Part shown: positions 7,776-14,700 of the stretch, in pieces
How the letters are laid out: every line of letters starts with the position of its first letter
How positions within the stretch are numbered: position 1 is the stretch's first letter
From: Oscillospiraceae bacterium
GTDB taxonomy: Bacteria; Bacillota; Clostridia; Oscillospirales; Oscillospiraceae
DNA length: 64,000 nt
Assembly (NCBI GenBank): GCA_902778275.1
Contig: CACYXE010000004.1
Coordinates: 1 to 64,000, forward strand
Reading direction: 5' to 3'
Made by a program: the position numbers and the translations under genes
The notes under the pieces: generated by a model
Told to the model about the DNA's origin: nothing
The model's database searches: none
What the model saw: only the letters and a program-made list of their open reading frames with translations

Positions 7776-9510
7776 CGCTGTCACCTCCGTTCGTCTGCTG
7801 CTCGTAGACCTCGCGGTAAATGCCGCAGCGCTGCAGCAGGGTCTCATGGTCGCCCATGTCGGCGATATGGCCGTTGTCCATGACCACGATCATGTCCGCG
7901 TCCCGCACGGAGGCCACCCGCTGGGCGATGATGATCTTGGTGGTCTCCGGGATGTAGGCCCGGAAGCCCTCCCGGATCTTCGCGTCGGTCTTGGTGTCCA
8001 CCGCGCTGGTGGAGTCGTCCAGGATCAGGATCTTGGGCTTTTTCAGCAGGGCCCGGGCGATGCACAGGCGCTGCCGCTGGCCGCCGGACACGTTGGTGCC
8101 GCCCTGCTCGATGTGGGTGTCGTAGCCTTCGGGGAAGGACTGGATGAACTCATCCGCCTGGGCCAGGCGGCAGGCCGCGGCCAGCTCCTCGTCGCTGGCG
8201 TCGGCGCTGCCCCAGCGCAGGTTCTCCCTGATGCTGCCGGAGAACAGCTGGTTTTTCTGCAGCACCACCGACACGGCGCTGCGCAGGGTCTCGATGTCAT
8301 AGCTGCGCACGTCGATGCCGCCCACCTTCACGCTGCCCTCGGTCACGTCGTAGAGCCGGGGGATCAGCTGGATCAGGGTGGATTTGCTGGAGCCGGTGCC
8401 GCCCAGGATGCCCACGGTCATACCGGAGCTGATGTGCAGGTCGATGTTCTCCAGGGCGTTGTTCTGGGCGGTCCTGGAATACTTGAAGGACACGCCCTCA
8501 AAGTCGATGGAGCCGTCGGGGACCTCCGTGATCGGGTTCGCCGGATTGTGGAGCGAGGGCTCCTCCTGCAGCACCTCCGCGATGCGGCGCATGGATTCCA
8601 TGGACATGGTGAGCATCACGTAGATCATGGAGATCATCATCAGGGACATGAGGATCTGCATGCCGTAGGTCAGCATGGAGGAGATCTGGCCCACGTCGAT
8701 GACGGAGCCGCCGCTGGTGATGATCAGCCGGGAGCCGAAGTACAGCACGAAAACCATGTTGAAATAGATACAAAGCTGCATCAGGGGGGCGTTGAGGGCC
8801 ACGACCCGCTCGGCATGGGTGAAGTCCATGCAGATGTTGTGGGAGGCCGCGGCAAACTTCTGCTTCTCATAGTCCTCCCGGGCGAAGCCCTTGACTACGC
8901 GCATGGCCCGGACGTTCTCCTCCACGGATTCGTTCATCTTGTCGTACTTGCGGAACACCGCCCGGAAAGAGGGCATGGCCTCCCGCGCGATCAGCAGCAG
9001 CCCGGCGATCAGCACCGGGATCACGATCACGAAGGTGGTGGCCAGGGAGCCGCCCATGATGTAGGCCATGACCACGGAGAACACGAACATCAGCGGCGCG
9101 CGCACCGCGATGCGGATCACCATCATGAAGGCCATCTGCACGTTGGTGATGTCCGTGGTCATACGGGTCACCAGGGAGGCGGTGGAGAATTTGTCAATGT
9201 TCTCAAAGGAGAAGGCCTGCACCCGGGTGAACACATCCCGGCGCACGTTCCGAGCAAAGCCGGCGGAGGCCTTGGCCCCGGTGTAGCCGGCGGCGCCGCC
9301 GCAGGCCAGGGAGATGATGGCCATGACCACCAGGATCAGCCCCAGCTGTACCACCTGGCTCATGGGGGCGCCGGCCTTGATGTCGTTGACCAGATCCGCG
9401 GTGTAGAAGGGGATCAGCACCTCGATGAAGACCTCCGCCACGATGAAGAGCAGTGTGAGGATGGTGGGGCGCTTGAATTCCCGGACGCACTTCATAAAGG
9501 TTTTGATCAT
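7768..9510 (-). CDS. ABC exporter half-transporter, degenerate-site subunit
   Basis: A 580-residue six-helix exporter subunit with its own ATPase. Walker A GGTGSSKST is near residue 375 and VSGGQ near 476. The ATPase deviates at two catalytic positions: Walker B reads ILDDSTS, with Asp in place of the catalytic Glu, and the H-loop reads AQRVAS, with Gln in place of His. The downstream partner has both canonical residues, which is the pattern of asymmetric heterodimers with one degenerate and one consensus ATP site. ATG 9510 overlaps the marR stop by 4 bases (ATGA), so it is coupled to the regulator. Confidence 0.92.
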   Translation of the reverse strand: MIKTFMKCVREFKRPTILTLLFIVAEVFIEVLIPFYTADLVNDIKAGAPMSQVVQLGLILVVMAIISLACGGAAGYTGAKASAGFARNVRRDVFTRVQAFSFENIDKFSTASLVTRMTTDITNVQMAFMMVIRIAVRAPLMFVFSVVMAYIMGGSLATTFVIVIPVLIAGLLLIAREAMPSFRAVFRKYDKMNESVEENVRAMRVVKGFAREDYEKQKFAAASHNICMDFTHAERVVALNAPLMQLCIYFNMVFVLYFGSRLIITSGGSVIDVGQISSMLTYGMQILMSLMMISMIYVMLTMSMESMRRIAEVLQEEPSLHNPANPITEVPDGSIDFEGVSFKYSRTAQNNALENIDLHISSGMTVGILGGTGSSKSTLIQLIPRLYDVTEGSVKVGGIDVRSYDIETLRSAVSVVLQKNQLFSGSIRENLRWGSADASDEELAAACRLAQADEFIQSFPEGYDTHIEQGGTNVSGGQRQRLCIARALLKKPKILILDDSTSAVDTKTDAKIREGFRAYIPETTKIIIAQRVASVRDADMIVVMDNGHIADMGDHETLLQRCGIYREVYEQQTNGGDSDE

Positions 9511-9971
9511 GGGCAGTCACATCCTTTCCCGCAGGATTCAAAGGCGTTGCGTAGCATCACGTCGGTGATCTCCTCCAGCTGACGCAGCTGTTCCGGACTC
9601 AGATCCCGGCAGAGCCATTGCGTCGTTTCATCTTCCACAGCCTTGGCCGCCTGCTGCAGGCTCTGACATTTATCCGTTGAGCTGATCCGTTTGTACCGGC
9701 GGTCCCGCCGGCTCACCTCGCAGCGGATCAGTTCTTTCTTTTCCAGTCGTTTGATGATCTCGGTCATGGTGGGATGGGTGACGTGGGTCACCTGCTCCAG
9801 ATCCTTCTGGTTGATCTCCTCGGTGCCGCTGCGCTCCATGTGCATCAGCGCGCCCAGCACGCCGAACTGGACCCCGGTCAGATCCTTTTCCCGCAGCATC
9901 TCGTCCATCTTCTTTCGGAAGGAGCGGTGCAGCAGGGAAAAACGCATCCCCATGGGGATCTCGTGATTCAT
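9507..9971 (-). CDS. MarR-family transcriptional regulator of the exporter operon
   Basis: A 154-residue winged-helix regulator. The recognition region NQKDLEQVTHVTHPTMTEII and the wing RDRRYKR are clear, between dimerisation helices at both ends. A Cys pair (CGKGCDC) closes the protein and could sense thiols or metals. The start is ATG 9971 after GAGGTGAA; the open frame extends upstream through the promoter and is not coding. It is first in a three-gene operon with both exporter subunits, and an inverted repeat between its promoter and Shine-Dalgarno suggests autorepression. Confidence 0.9.
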   Translation of the reverse strand: MNHEIPMGMRFSLLHRSFRKKMDEMLREKDLTGVQFGVLGALMHMERSGTEEINQKDLEQVTHVTHPTMTEIIKRLEKKELIRCEVSRRDRRYKRISSTDKCQSLQQAAKAVEDETTQWLCRDLSPEQLRQLEEITDVMLRNAFESCGKGCDCP

Positions 9972-9989
9972 GGGCTTCACCTCAAATAA

Positions 9990-10031
9990 GTAGGGTACTA
10001 CGCATTTTAGCATATCTGCCTGGGAAGTCAA
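9990..10031 (-). promoter_or_regulatory. marR-exporter promoter with candidate MarR operator
   Basis: On the minus strand TTGACT (10031-10026) and TAAAAT (10009-10004) are 16 bases apart. Just downstream, at the expected transcription start, is an inverted repeat GTAG-4-CTAC (9990-10001), well placed for repression by the first gene product. Confidence 0.6.
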
Positions 10032-10103
10032 GGGATAGCGGGTACAAAAAACGTGACTGTCTGCTCGAACTTCTAGTGAAAGGGAAAATCAGGGAACTTA
10101 GGA

Positions 10104-10132
10104 TTGCGCTGGCGGAAAGGGTGTGGTAAGAT
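10104..10132 (+). promoter_or_regulatory. Sigma-A promoter of the candidate small RNA
   Basis: TTGCGC (10104-10109), 17 bases, TAAGAT (10127-10132), preceded by TGTGG. Transcription would begin near 10139, the first base of the long hairpin arm. The same TTGCGC-17-TAAAAT arrangement precedes addB. Confidence 0.5.
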
Positions 10133-10138
10133 ATAGTT

Positions 10139-10304
10139 GCGACGCAACTGAATACTGTTTTACTCAGGAGAGGTATGTGTTTCTACTATTGGTAAAAACA
10201 CATGCTCTATTCTGCATACCTTTCCTGGGTATCAGTTGCGTCGCGGCAAACGGAGTTATGTGTTTTTCGGCGCGTGGCTTCGGCTGCGTGCCTTTTTATT
10301 TTTC
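10139..10304 (+). ncRNA. Candidate structured small RNA (about 165 nt)
   Basis: This 316-bp gene-free stretch can be read as one RNA gene. From the predicted start the RNA folds into a rod: outer stem 10140-10156 with 10231-10246 (16 bp, one bulge), a one-sided bulge, a second stem 10165-10177 with 10216-10228 (13 bp with one G.U), and an apical hairpin with complementary TGTGTTT and AAAACACA arms. A separate hairpin with a TTCG tetraloop (10269-10278 with 10283-10292) followed by TTTTTATTTTT is a strong intrinsic terminator. I do not recognise the family. The rod shape recalls 6S RNA, but the arm is short for that. A 64-codon open frame through it has no Shine-Dalgarno. Confidence 0.45.
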
Positions 10305-10347
10305 AGAAATAGCATGACGGGAATGAAGTGAATGGGAGGGATGGAAT

Positions 10348-11358
10348 ATGAAAATCCGGTTATGGAAAATGTGCATTGCTATCTTTGTATGTATACTGTT
10401 GTGTGCATGCGGAAACACCGAAAAAGACCCAGGTTTCACAAGCCCTTCCGAAAAGGGAGCGACAGGCGATATCGAAAGCGATTACAGAGAAGATGATTCT
10501 CTTGAAGAAACATCTACTGAGAACGACACAACTGGTAGAGATATTTTTTCAGAGCGCCCTGTTTCGAATACTTTGGAATTAGATAAACTTTACGCTTTGT
10601 ACCATCCAGATCAATCCATCATGACAATCGATGGCCGGAGTATAAGTTGGGACGAATACTTTTATTTTTTGACTACACAGATTTCTTATGTAGAAGACTA
10701 TTTTGCGCAAATAAGCGATTACTATGGGATAGCTCTTTCTTGGTCTGATACAATAAAAGGAGAGAATAAGACATACGCATTTATGGCTACTGATACAGTC
10801 GAACAGGCCCTATGCCAGTTTGCCGCTATTGAGCGCTTCGCCGCAGAGAACGGCGTGGAACTGACCGCGGGAAACCGAGATGCCATGGATCGACAGAAGG
10901 AGGAGGATATGACCGAACTCTGCGGCGGATGCGCCACGGAGGAAACCTTCAAGAAAGCCTTGGCGGAGTTTTACCTAACGCCAGCACTATATGAGCGGAT
11001 CAACACCGTCAATCAATTATACCAGGAGTGTTATAGACAAACTTATGGTGGAATAAACGAGGGGATGAAAGAGACTGCGGCAGATGATCCAGACTATAAC
11101 GAGAAGCTTCAGACCTATATGGGTGTTATTCAAATTGAGTATGCACAGGAATTTAAGATTCCCAATCTGATAGACTTTGAAGTGGAAACGCATACTTCCT
11201 CACAAAACAGTTCTTTTGACAGTTCAAATAGCAATCCGGCGAAAACAGCCACCTGTAATTACTGTCATGGAACAGGAAAAGTGAACGGTGAAAAATGCTC
11301 TTGGTGTAACGGCACTGGAAAGACGTACGATAATGCTTTTAATGACATGCTAGGATAA
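10348..11358 (+). CDS. Lipoprotein with C-terminal DnaJ-type zinc knuckles
   Basis: A 336-residue lipoprotein: signal peptide with lipobox LLCAC (lipidated Cys 21), an acidic Ser/Thr-rich linker, a helical domain (residues about 80-265) that recalls the chaperone arm of SurA/PrsA-type proteins (weak resemblance only), and at residues 303-325 two zinc-knuckle motifs, CNYCHGTGK and CSWCNGTGK, as in one half of the DnaJ cysteine-rich domain. A DnaJ-type knuckle on a lipoprotein outside the membrane is unusual. ATG 10348 has a GGGAGGGA site. The gene is clearly more AT-rich than the flanking chromosome and opens the AT-rich island. Confidence 0.7.
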   Translation: MKIRLWKMCIAIFVCILLCACGNTEKDPGFTSPSEKGATGDIESDYREDDSLEETSTENDTTGRDIFSERPVSNTLELDKLYALYHPDQSIMTIDGRSISWDEYFYFLTTQISYVEDYFAQISDYYGIALSWSDTIKGENKTYAFMATDTVEQALCQFAAIERFAAENGVELTAGNRDAMDRQKEEDMTELCGGCATEETFKKALAEFYLTPALYERINTVNQLYQECYRQTYGGINEGMKETAADDPDYNEKLQTYMGVIQIEYAQEFKIPNLIDFEVETHTSSQNSSFDSSNSNPAKTATCNYCHGTGKVNGEKCSWCNGTGKTYDNAFNDMLG

Positions 11359-11436
11359 TCTGGTGCTATTAGAGCGTCTCATATTTTTGATATGGGATTG
11401 AAAACCTGTAAAGGAACCTATGAAGGAGAGTTTTCA

Positions 11437-11643
11437 ATGAATATAGGGAAAGTTTTGATAATTATAGGTATCATTTTATTTGTTATAGGCTCAGTTACTG
11501 GTACAATTACCGGTTATCAAGGTGCAAATGGCTTGTTCTATGCAGACCCGGGAGCCGTTGGGAGCAGAGAGTGGATGTGTTTGCCGGCCTTAATAATGGT
11601 TGTGATTGGCATAATTATCAATAAAAAACAGAAAAAGGATTAA
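11437..11643 (+). CDS. Small two-helix membrane protein
   Basis: A 68-residue protein with two predicted transmembrane helices (residues about 5-27 and 44-61), a Gly/Tyr-containing loop between them and a Lys-rich tail. I recognise no family. ATG 11437 has a GAAGGAGAG site; an in-frame ATG 45 bases upstream has none. It follows the lipoprotein by 78 bases in the AT-rich island. Confidence 0.6.
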   Translation: MNIGKVLIIIGIILFVIGSVTGTITGYQGANGLFYADPGAVGSREWMCLPALIMVVIGIIINKKQKKD

Positions 11644-11692
11644 AAGTGCAAGAGGATTCAAACAAACACAATAATTAGGCGGGGATAATGAT

Positions 11693-12130
11693 ATGAAAAA
11701 AATGCATCAACTGACATTTTATAAAGCAAATTTTAAGCAATACCGCTTTATTCTTGAAGATGCTGATATTCGGGGGAAAGTATCAGCGTTCCTATTGCGA
11801 TATGTTTCAATTGAGGCTTTTTACAAAAAACTGTTGATTGCATATAAGGAAAAAGAAGGTAAAAAGCTTTCGGAACAGGAAAAAAATAACCTTCGTGTCA
11901 CTATTAGTGAATTAAAAAAGACATTATCTTTTTTTGAAATCAAATATGATGATGCTTTGGTAGAAAGAATTTTTGGGAGTAGTAACCAGAGCTATCAAGA
12001 GTGCTCGATAAAAAAACTAAGAGATCGGTTGGTTCATAATGTAAACGAGAATGCACTATGTGCTGTCCTCGAACGCTATGACAGCATCAATTCTGACCTT
12101 GACTCATTTCTTAAGCTGTTCTTTACATAG
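11693..12130 (+). CDS. HEPN-like helical protein
   Basis: A 145-residue, Lys-rich, all-helical protein. Residues 110-115 read R-D-R-L-V-H, which fits the R(N/D)xxxH motif of HEPN domains, many of which are metal-independent RNases of toxin-antitoxin, abortive-infection or CRISPR systems. The motif sits near the start of a C-terminal helix, as in that family. No MNT-type nucleotidyltransferase antitoxin is adjacent. Base composition is AT-rich with many AAA and ATA-type codons, unlike the host. ATG 11693 follows a GGCGGGGAT site. Both the family and a toxin role are inferences from one motif; an uncharacterised protein is the safe label. Confidence 0.55.
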   Translation: MKKMHQLTFYKANFKQYRFILEDADIRGKVSAFLLRYVSIEAFYKKLLIAYKEKEGKKLSEQEKNNLRVTISELKKTLSFFEIKYDDALVERIFGSSNQSYQECSIKKLRDRLVHNVNENALCAVLERYDSINSDLDSFLKLFFT

Positions 12131-12182
12131 CAAGGGGTTTTCTATTAGAAAAAAGATAAATTTGATATAGGAGAAACTGGAA

Positions 12183-13256
12183 ATGAAAAAGACACCAATC
12201 GTTTTGATACTCTGTGCGCTTATATCACTTAGTGCCTGCGGAGATAAAGAGGAGACCCATTCGGAAAACAAAACTGCGCAAGCGCCTATTTCCCATGAAG
12301 AAAACAGCGGCTATTTTGAGGATATCATTTCTGATGTTAATGATGCTTTTGGAGAGAAAATCGGTGAAGAACACACGATAGTAGCTACGGCTCCAGCATC
12401 TGATAAGGATAAAAATTACTATGGGATAGTAAGCGTTTACTATGATTATAACCATGCAATAACCCATCAAAAAAATCGAGTAGGCGATTTTTATATGAGT
12501 ATTCCTTCAAATGTTGTCGCCCTCAAAGGAACTGTTGTCGTAGATCACATCAGTTTTAGAATTGATGATACCACATACGATGGCAATGAAGAGAATGCGT
12601 TTCTTTCGCTCTATAACGCTTTAATCGGTGAAAAAGATGTACTTTTTAGCTTGGATAAAGGTCGTTATATTTTTACTATTCACGGTGAAGGCTTTGCCAA
12701 CATAGTAAATTCTCTTCCCTCGCTGGAAACAAATTCGGAGATCGGCTTTGATGGCGAGGCACCTGAACAGATTGAACCAGAGATATCATTGAATAGCCAA
12801 GGGGCTCCCAAACACTTTTCAGTGACAATAGACCAATTTGTAGACGCATTCAATACGACATACCCAAGCATGAAAATTGAGAAGAACGCCTTCGGAACGC
12901 ACTCCATATATGGCGGCGGCATGGAGTTTATTATCCAATTTTTTGACGGGAAAGACCAAATTAAAAACAACTCTGGCGACAGGTATTTTAATCGGCTATG
13001 GATTGACACCTATGATAAAGTATCATACAGTGCCGAACAAACAGAACTATACTTAGCAACCATGTTGATAGGCTATAATGCTGCATCAATCTTAGACGAT
13101 CAATTCTCACAAGATGATTATTCGAAAGGTGCTGTTATGACTGAAAATGGCTATACCGCTGCAATCAACGGTGTTGTGTATACCTATAAAACGCAGAAGC
13201 GCTTTGAAACAAGTAAATACCCTGATCGACTTTACAGATTTTCGTGTGAAAGATAG
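12183..13256 (+). CDS. Lipoprotein of unknown function
   Basis: A 357-residue lipoprotein: signal peptide with lipobox SLSAC (lipidated Cys 19), a Glu/Asn/Ser-rich linker to about residue 60, then two mixed alpha/beta regions (about 60-180 and 215-345). No catalytic motif is visible. It shares the AT-rich composition of the three genes before it and follows the HEPN-like gene by 52 bases. ATG 12183 has an AGGAGAAA site. It could be a substrate-binding or surface protein; nothing nearby indicates a ligand. Confidence 0.7.
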   Translation: MKKTPIVLILCALISLSACGDKEETHSENKTAQAPISHEENSGYFEDIISDVNDAFGEKIGEEHTIVATAPASDKDKNYYGIVSVYYDYNHAITHQKNRVGDFYMSIPSNVVALKGTVVVDHISFRIDDTTYDGNEENAFLSLYNALIGEKDVLFSLDKGRYIFTIHGEGFANIVNSLPSLETNSEIGFDGEAPEQIEPEISLNSQGAPKHFSVTIDQFVDAFNTTYPSMKIEKNAFGTHSIYGGGMEFIIQFFDGKDQIKNNSGDRYFNRLWIDTYDKVSYSAEQTELYLATMLIGYNAASILDDQFSQDDYSKGAVMTENGYTAAINGVVYTYKTQKRFETSKYPDRLYRFSCER

Positions 13257-13345
13257 GCCTGCCCACATCTCATTTTTCCCAATCTATCAGATCATATCGC
13301 GCTCTGTCTTCTTATATCAATCCTACATGCCGTTCATTTGCCATT

Positions 13346-13411
13346 TTATATCCGTTGCGGCTCGATGCCGATGTATTTATGCGTGGCTGCTGCGCTTTTG
13401 TGCTGTAAGAG
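13346..13411 (-). pseudogene. Remnant of a tyrosine recombinase C-terminus
   Basis: The minus strand reads LLQHKSAAATHKYIGI-EPQRI and a TAA stop. This matches the end of phage or conjugative-element integrases, where LGHxSxxTTxxYxxI precedes the stop and the Tyr is the nucleophile. No matching upstream part, start or body is present, so it is a scar about 20 codons long. It borders the AT-rich genes and suggests arrival by a mobile element that has since decayed. Short length keeps confidence modest. Confidence 0.4.
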
Positions 13412-13520
13412 GCACAGAAAAAACCTATGTTTTCAGGTCTCTTGTCCAAAGAATTCTTACAATCCTGGGGACACTGCTTGCCCCCTGCAATGTTGAGAGC
13501 TCTTTTGCCGGCGTAACAAA

Positions 13521-13564
13521 AAAACAGTGTCGGTATAGTTATATGACTATACCGACACTGTTTT
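13521..13564. terminator. Bidirectional terminator between the lipoprotein and acpP
   Basis: A perfect 16-bp stem (13524-13539 with 13546-13561, loop TATATG) extends by A-T pairs, with an A-run on the left and a T-run on the right. It separates the island from the converging acpP/yidC operon. Confidence 0.88.
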
Positions 13565-13662
13565 TCAATACCCTCCGCTATCTACTACACTTATTGTGCA
13601 GGGTAAAAAGCGGCAGGACGCCGCCCGTTGAAAGGAAGCGCCCTGCGGTTGGGTTTTTGCGC

Positions 13663-13890
13663 TTACTGCAGCTTTTCCAGATACTCCACGATGCGGCGCA
13701 CGGTGTAGAGCTCCGCGGCGTCCTCGTCGGAGATGGCGATGCCGAAGCTGTCCTCCAGAGCCATGATCAGTTCGACCACGTCCAGGGAGTCCGCGCCCAG
13801 ATCGTCCACCAGGTTGGTGTCCATGCTGATGGTTGCGGGATCCAATTCAAACTGCTGGGCCAGTTCAGCGGCCACTTTTTCAAAAATCAT
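13663..13890 (-). CDS. acpP: Acyl carrier protein
   Basis: A 75-residue acidic carrier protein. The phosphopantetheine site is Ser 35 within LGADSLDVVEL, and the four-helix pattern is normal for fatty-acid synthesis ACPs. ATG 13890 has a GGAGG site. It lies 53 bases downstream of jag in the same direction rather than inside a fab or plsX-rnc cluster, so it may be read from the rpmH operon. It could serve lipid synthesis generally or a specialised pathway; its typical sequence favours the former. Confidence 0.93.
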   Translation of the reverse strand: MIFEKVAAELAQQFELDPATISMDTNLVDDLGADSLDVVELIMALEDSFGIAISDEDAAELYTVRRIVEYLEKLQ

Positions 13891-13943
13891 GTCAATACCT
13901 CCGATGTGCTGTGCACATAAAGTTATTCAGAAGATTCCTGTGC

Positions 13944-14699
13944 TTATGCCCACTCGCGGCTCTGGGGCTTGTTGCTGGTGGGCTCCGGCTTCACATAGGA
14001 GACCACGACCCGGCGGTTGGGCTCCTCACCGGTGGAGCTGGTGGTGACGCCCTCGTAATTCTGCAGAGCGGTGTGGATCACGTGGCGCTCATAGGAGTTC
14101 ATGGGCTCCAGCGCCATGCTGCGCTTGTACTTGATGGCTTTCTCGGCCATCTTTTCGGCCAGGCGGGCCAGGGATTCCTCCCGCTTGCTGCGGTAGTTTT
14201 CGGCGTCCACGCTGATGTGCATGCGCTTGTCGCTGCCGCGGTTGACCACATAGTTGGTCAGGTGCTGGATGGCGTCCAGGGTCTCGCCCCGGCGGCCGAT
14301 GATGGCGCCCATGCCGCTGCCGGACAGGTTCACGTTGACGCCGCCGTTGTCACGGGGACCGATCTCGATATCGGCCTTGACGCCCATGCGCTCCAGCAAG
14401 CCGGACAGGAAGGTACGGATGGCGGCGTAGTCGGGATTCTCCTCCGCCGCGGTAGCGGGCGCCGGGGCTTCTTCCGCCGCGGCCTCGGCGATCTTGGGCT
14501 CCGCGGGAGCTTCCGGCTCGTCTTCCGCCTCGTAGCTTACCCGGACCACGGCCGGAGAGGCGCCGATGCCCAGGAAGCCGGACTTGGCGCGCTCTACGAT
14601 TTCAACAGACACGTCGTCACGGTCCAGACCCAGCTCCGCCAGGGCGGCGGCGATGGCGTCATCTTCCGTGCGGCCGGTCTTTTCCAATGTTTTGATCAT
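13944..14699 (-). CDS. khpB: RNA-binding protein KhpB/Jag (SpoIIIJ-associated)
   Basis: A 251-residue protein with three domains: Jag_N (residues 1-50, ending SGFLGIGA), a KH-like domain with the GxxG loop in IIGRRGETLDA, and an R3H domain near the C-terminus (NSYERHVIH). The Jag_N and KH parts are joined by an Ala/Glu-rich linker. The family binds many RNAs with KhpA and influences cell division and sporulation. ATG 14699 follows AGGAGAATAAC and lies one base after the yidC stop, the standard yidC-jag arrangement. Confidence 0.93.
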   Translation of the reverse strand: MIKTLEKTGRTEDDAIAAALAELGLDRDDVSVEIVERAKSGFLGIGASPAVVRVSYEAEDEPEAPAEPKIAEAAAEEAPAPATAAEENPDYAAIRTFLSGLLERMGVKADIEIGPRDNGGVNVNLSGSGMGAIIGRRGETLDAIQHLTNYVVNRGSDKRMHISVDAENYRSKREESLARLAEKMAEKAIKYKRSMALEPMNSYERHVIHTALQNYEGVTTSSTGEEPNRRVVVSYVKPEPTSNKPQSREWA

Positions 14700-14700
14700 G

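Larger units (their letters stand above)
13257..13662. other. Gene-free right edge of the AT-rich island
   Basis: This stretch holds a minus-strand remnant of a recombinase C-terminus (13346-13411), an intermediate-GC segment with no recognisable gene, and a strong bidirectional terminator (13521-13564). GC content rises sharply to the right of it. Confidence 0.6.

Noticed and set aside
10139-10304. Identification of the candidate small RNA as 6S RNA.
   Set aside because: The rod shape is similar, but the main arm is only about 108 nt and no clear central bubble of the right size is seen; left unnamed.
10123-10317. A 64-codon plus-strand open frame.
   Set aside because: It has no Shine-Dalgarno and lies across a palindrome with promoter and terminator; a structured RNA explains the sequence better.
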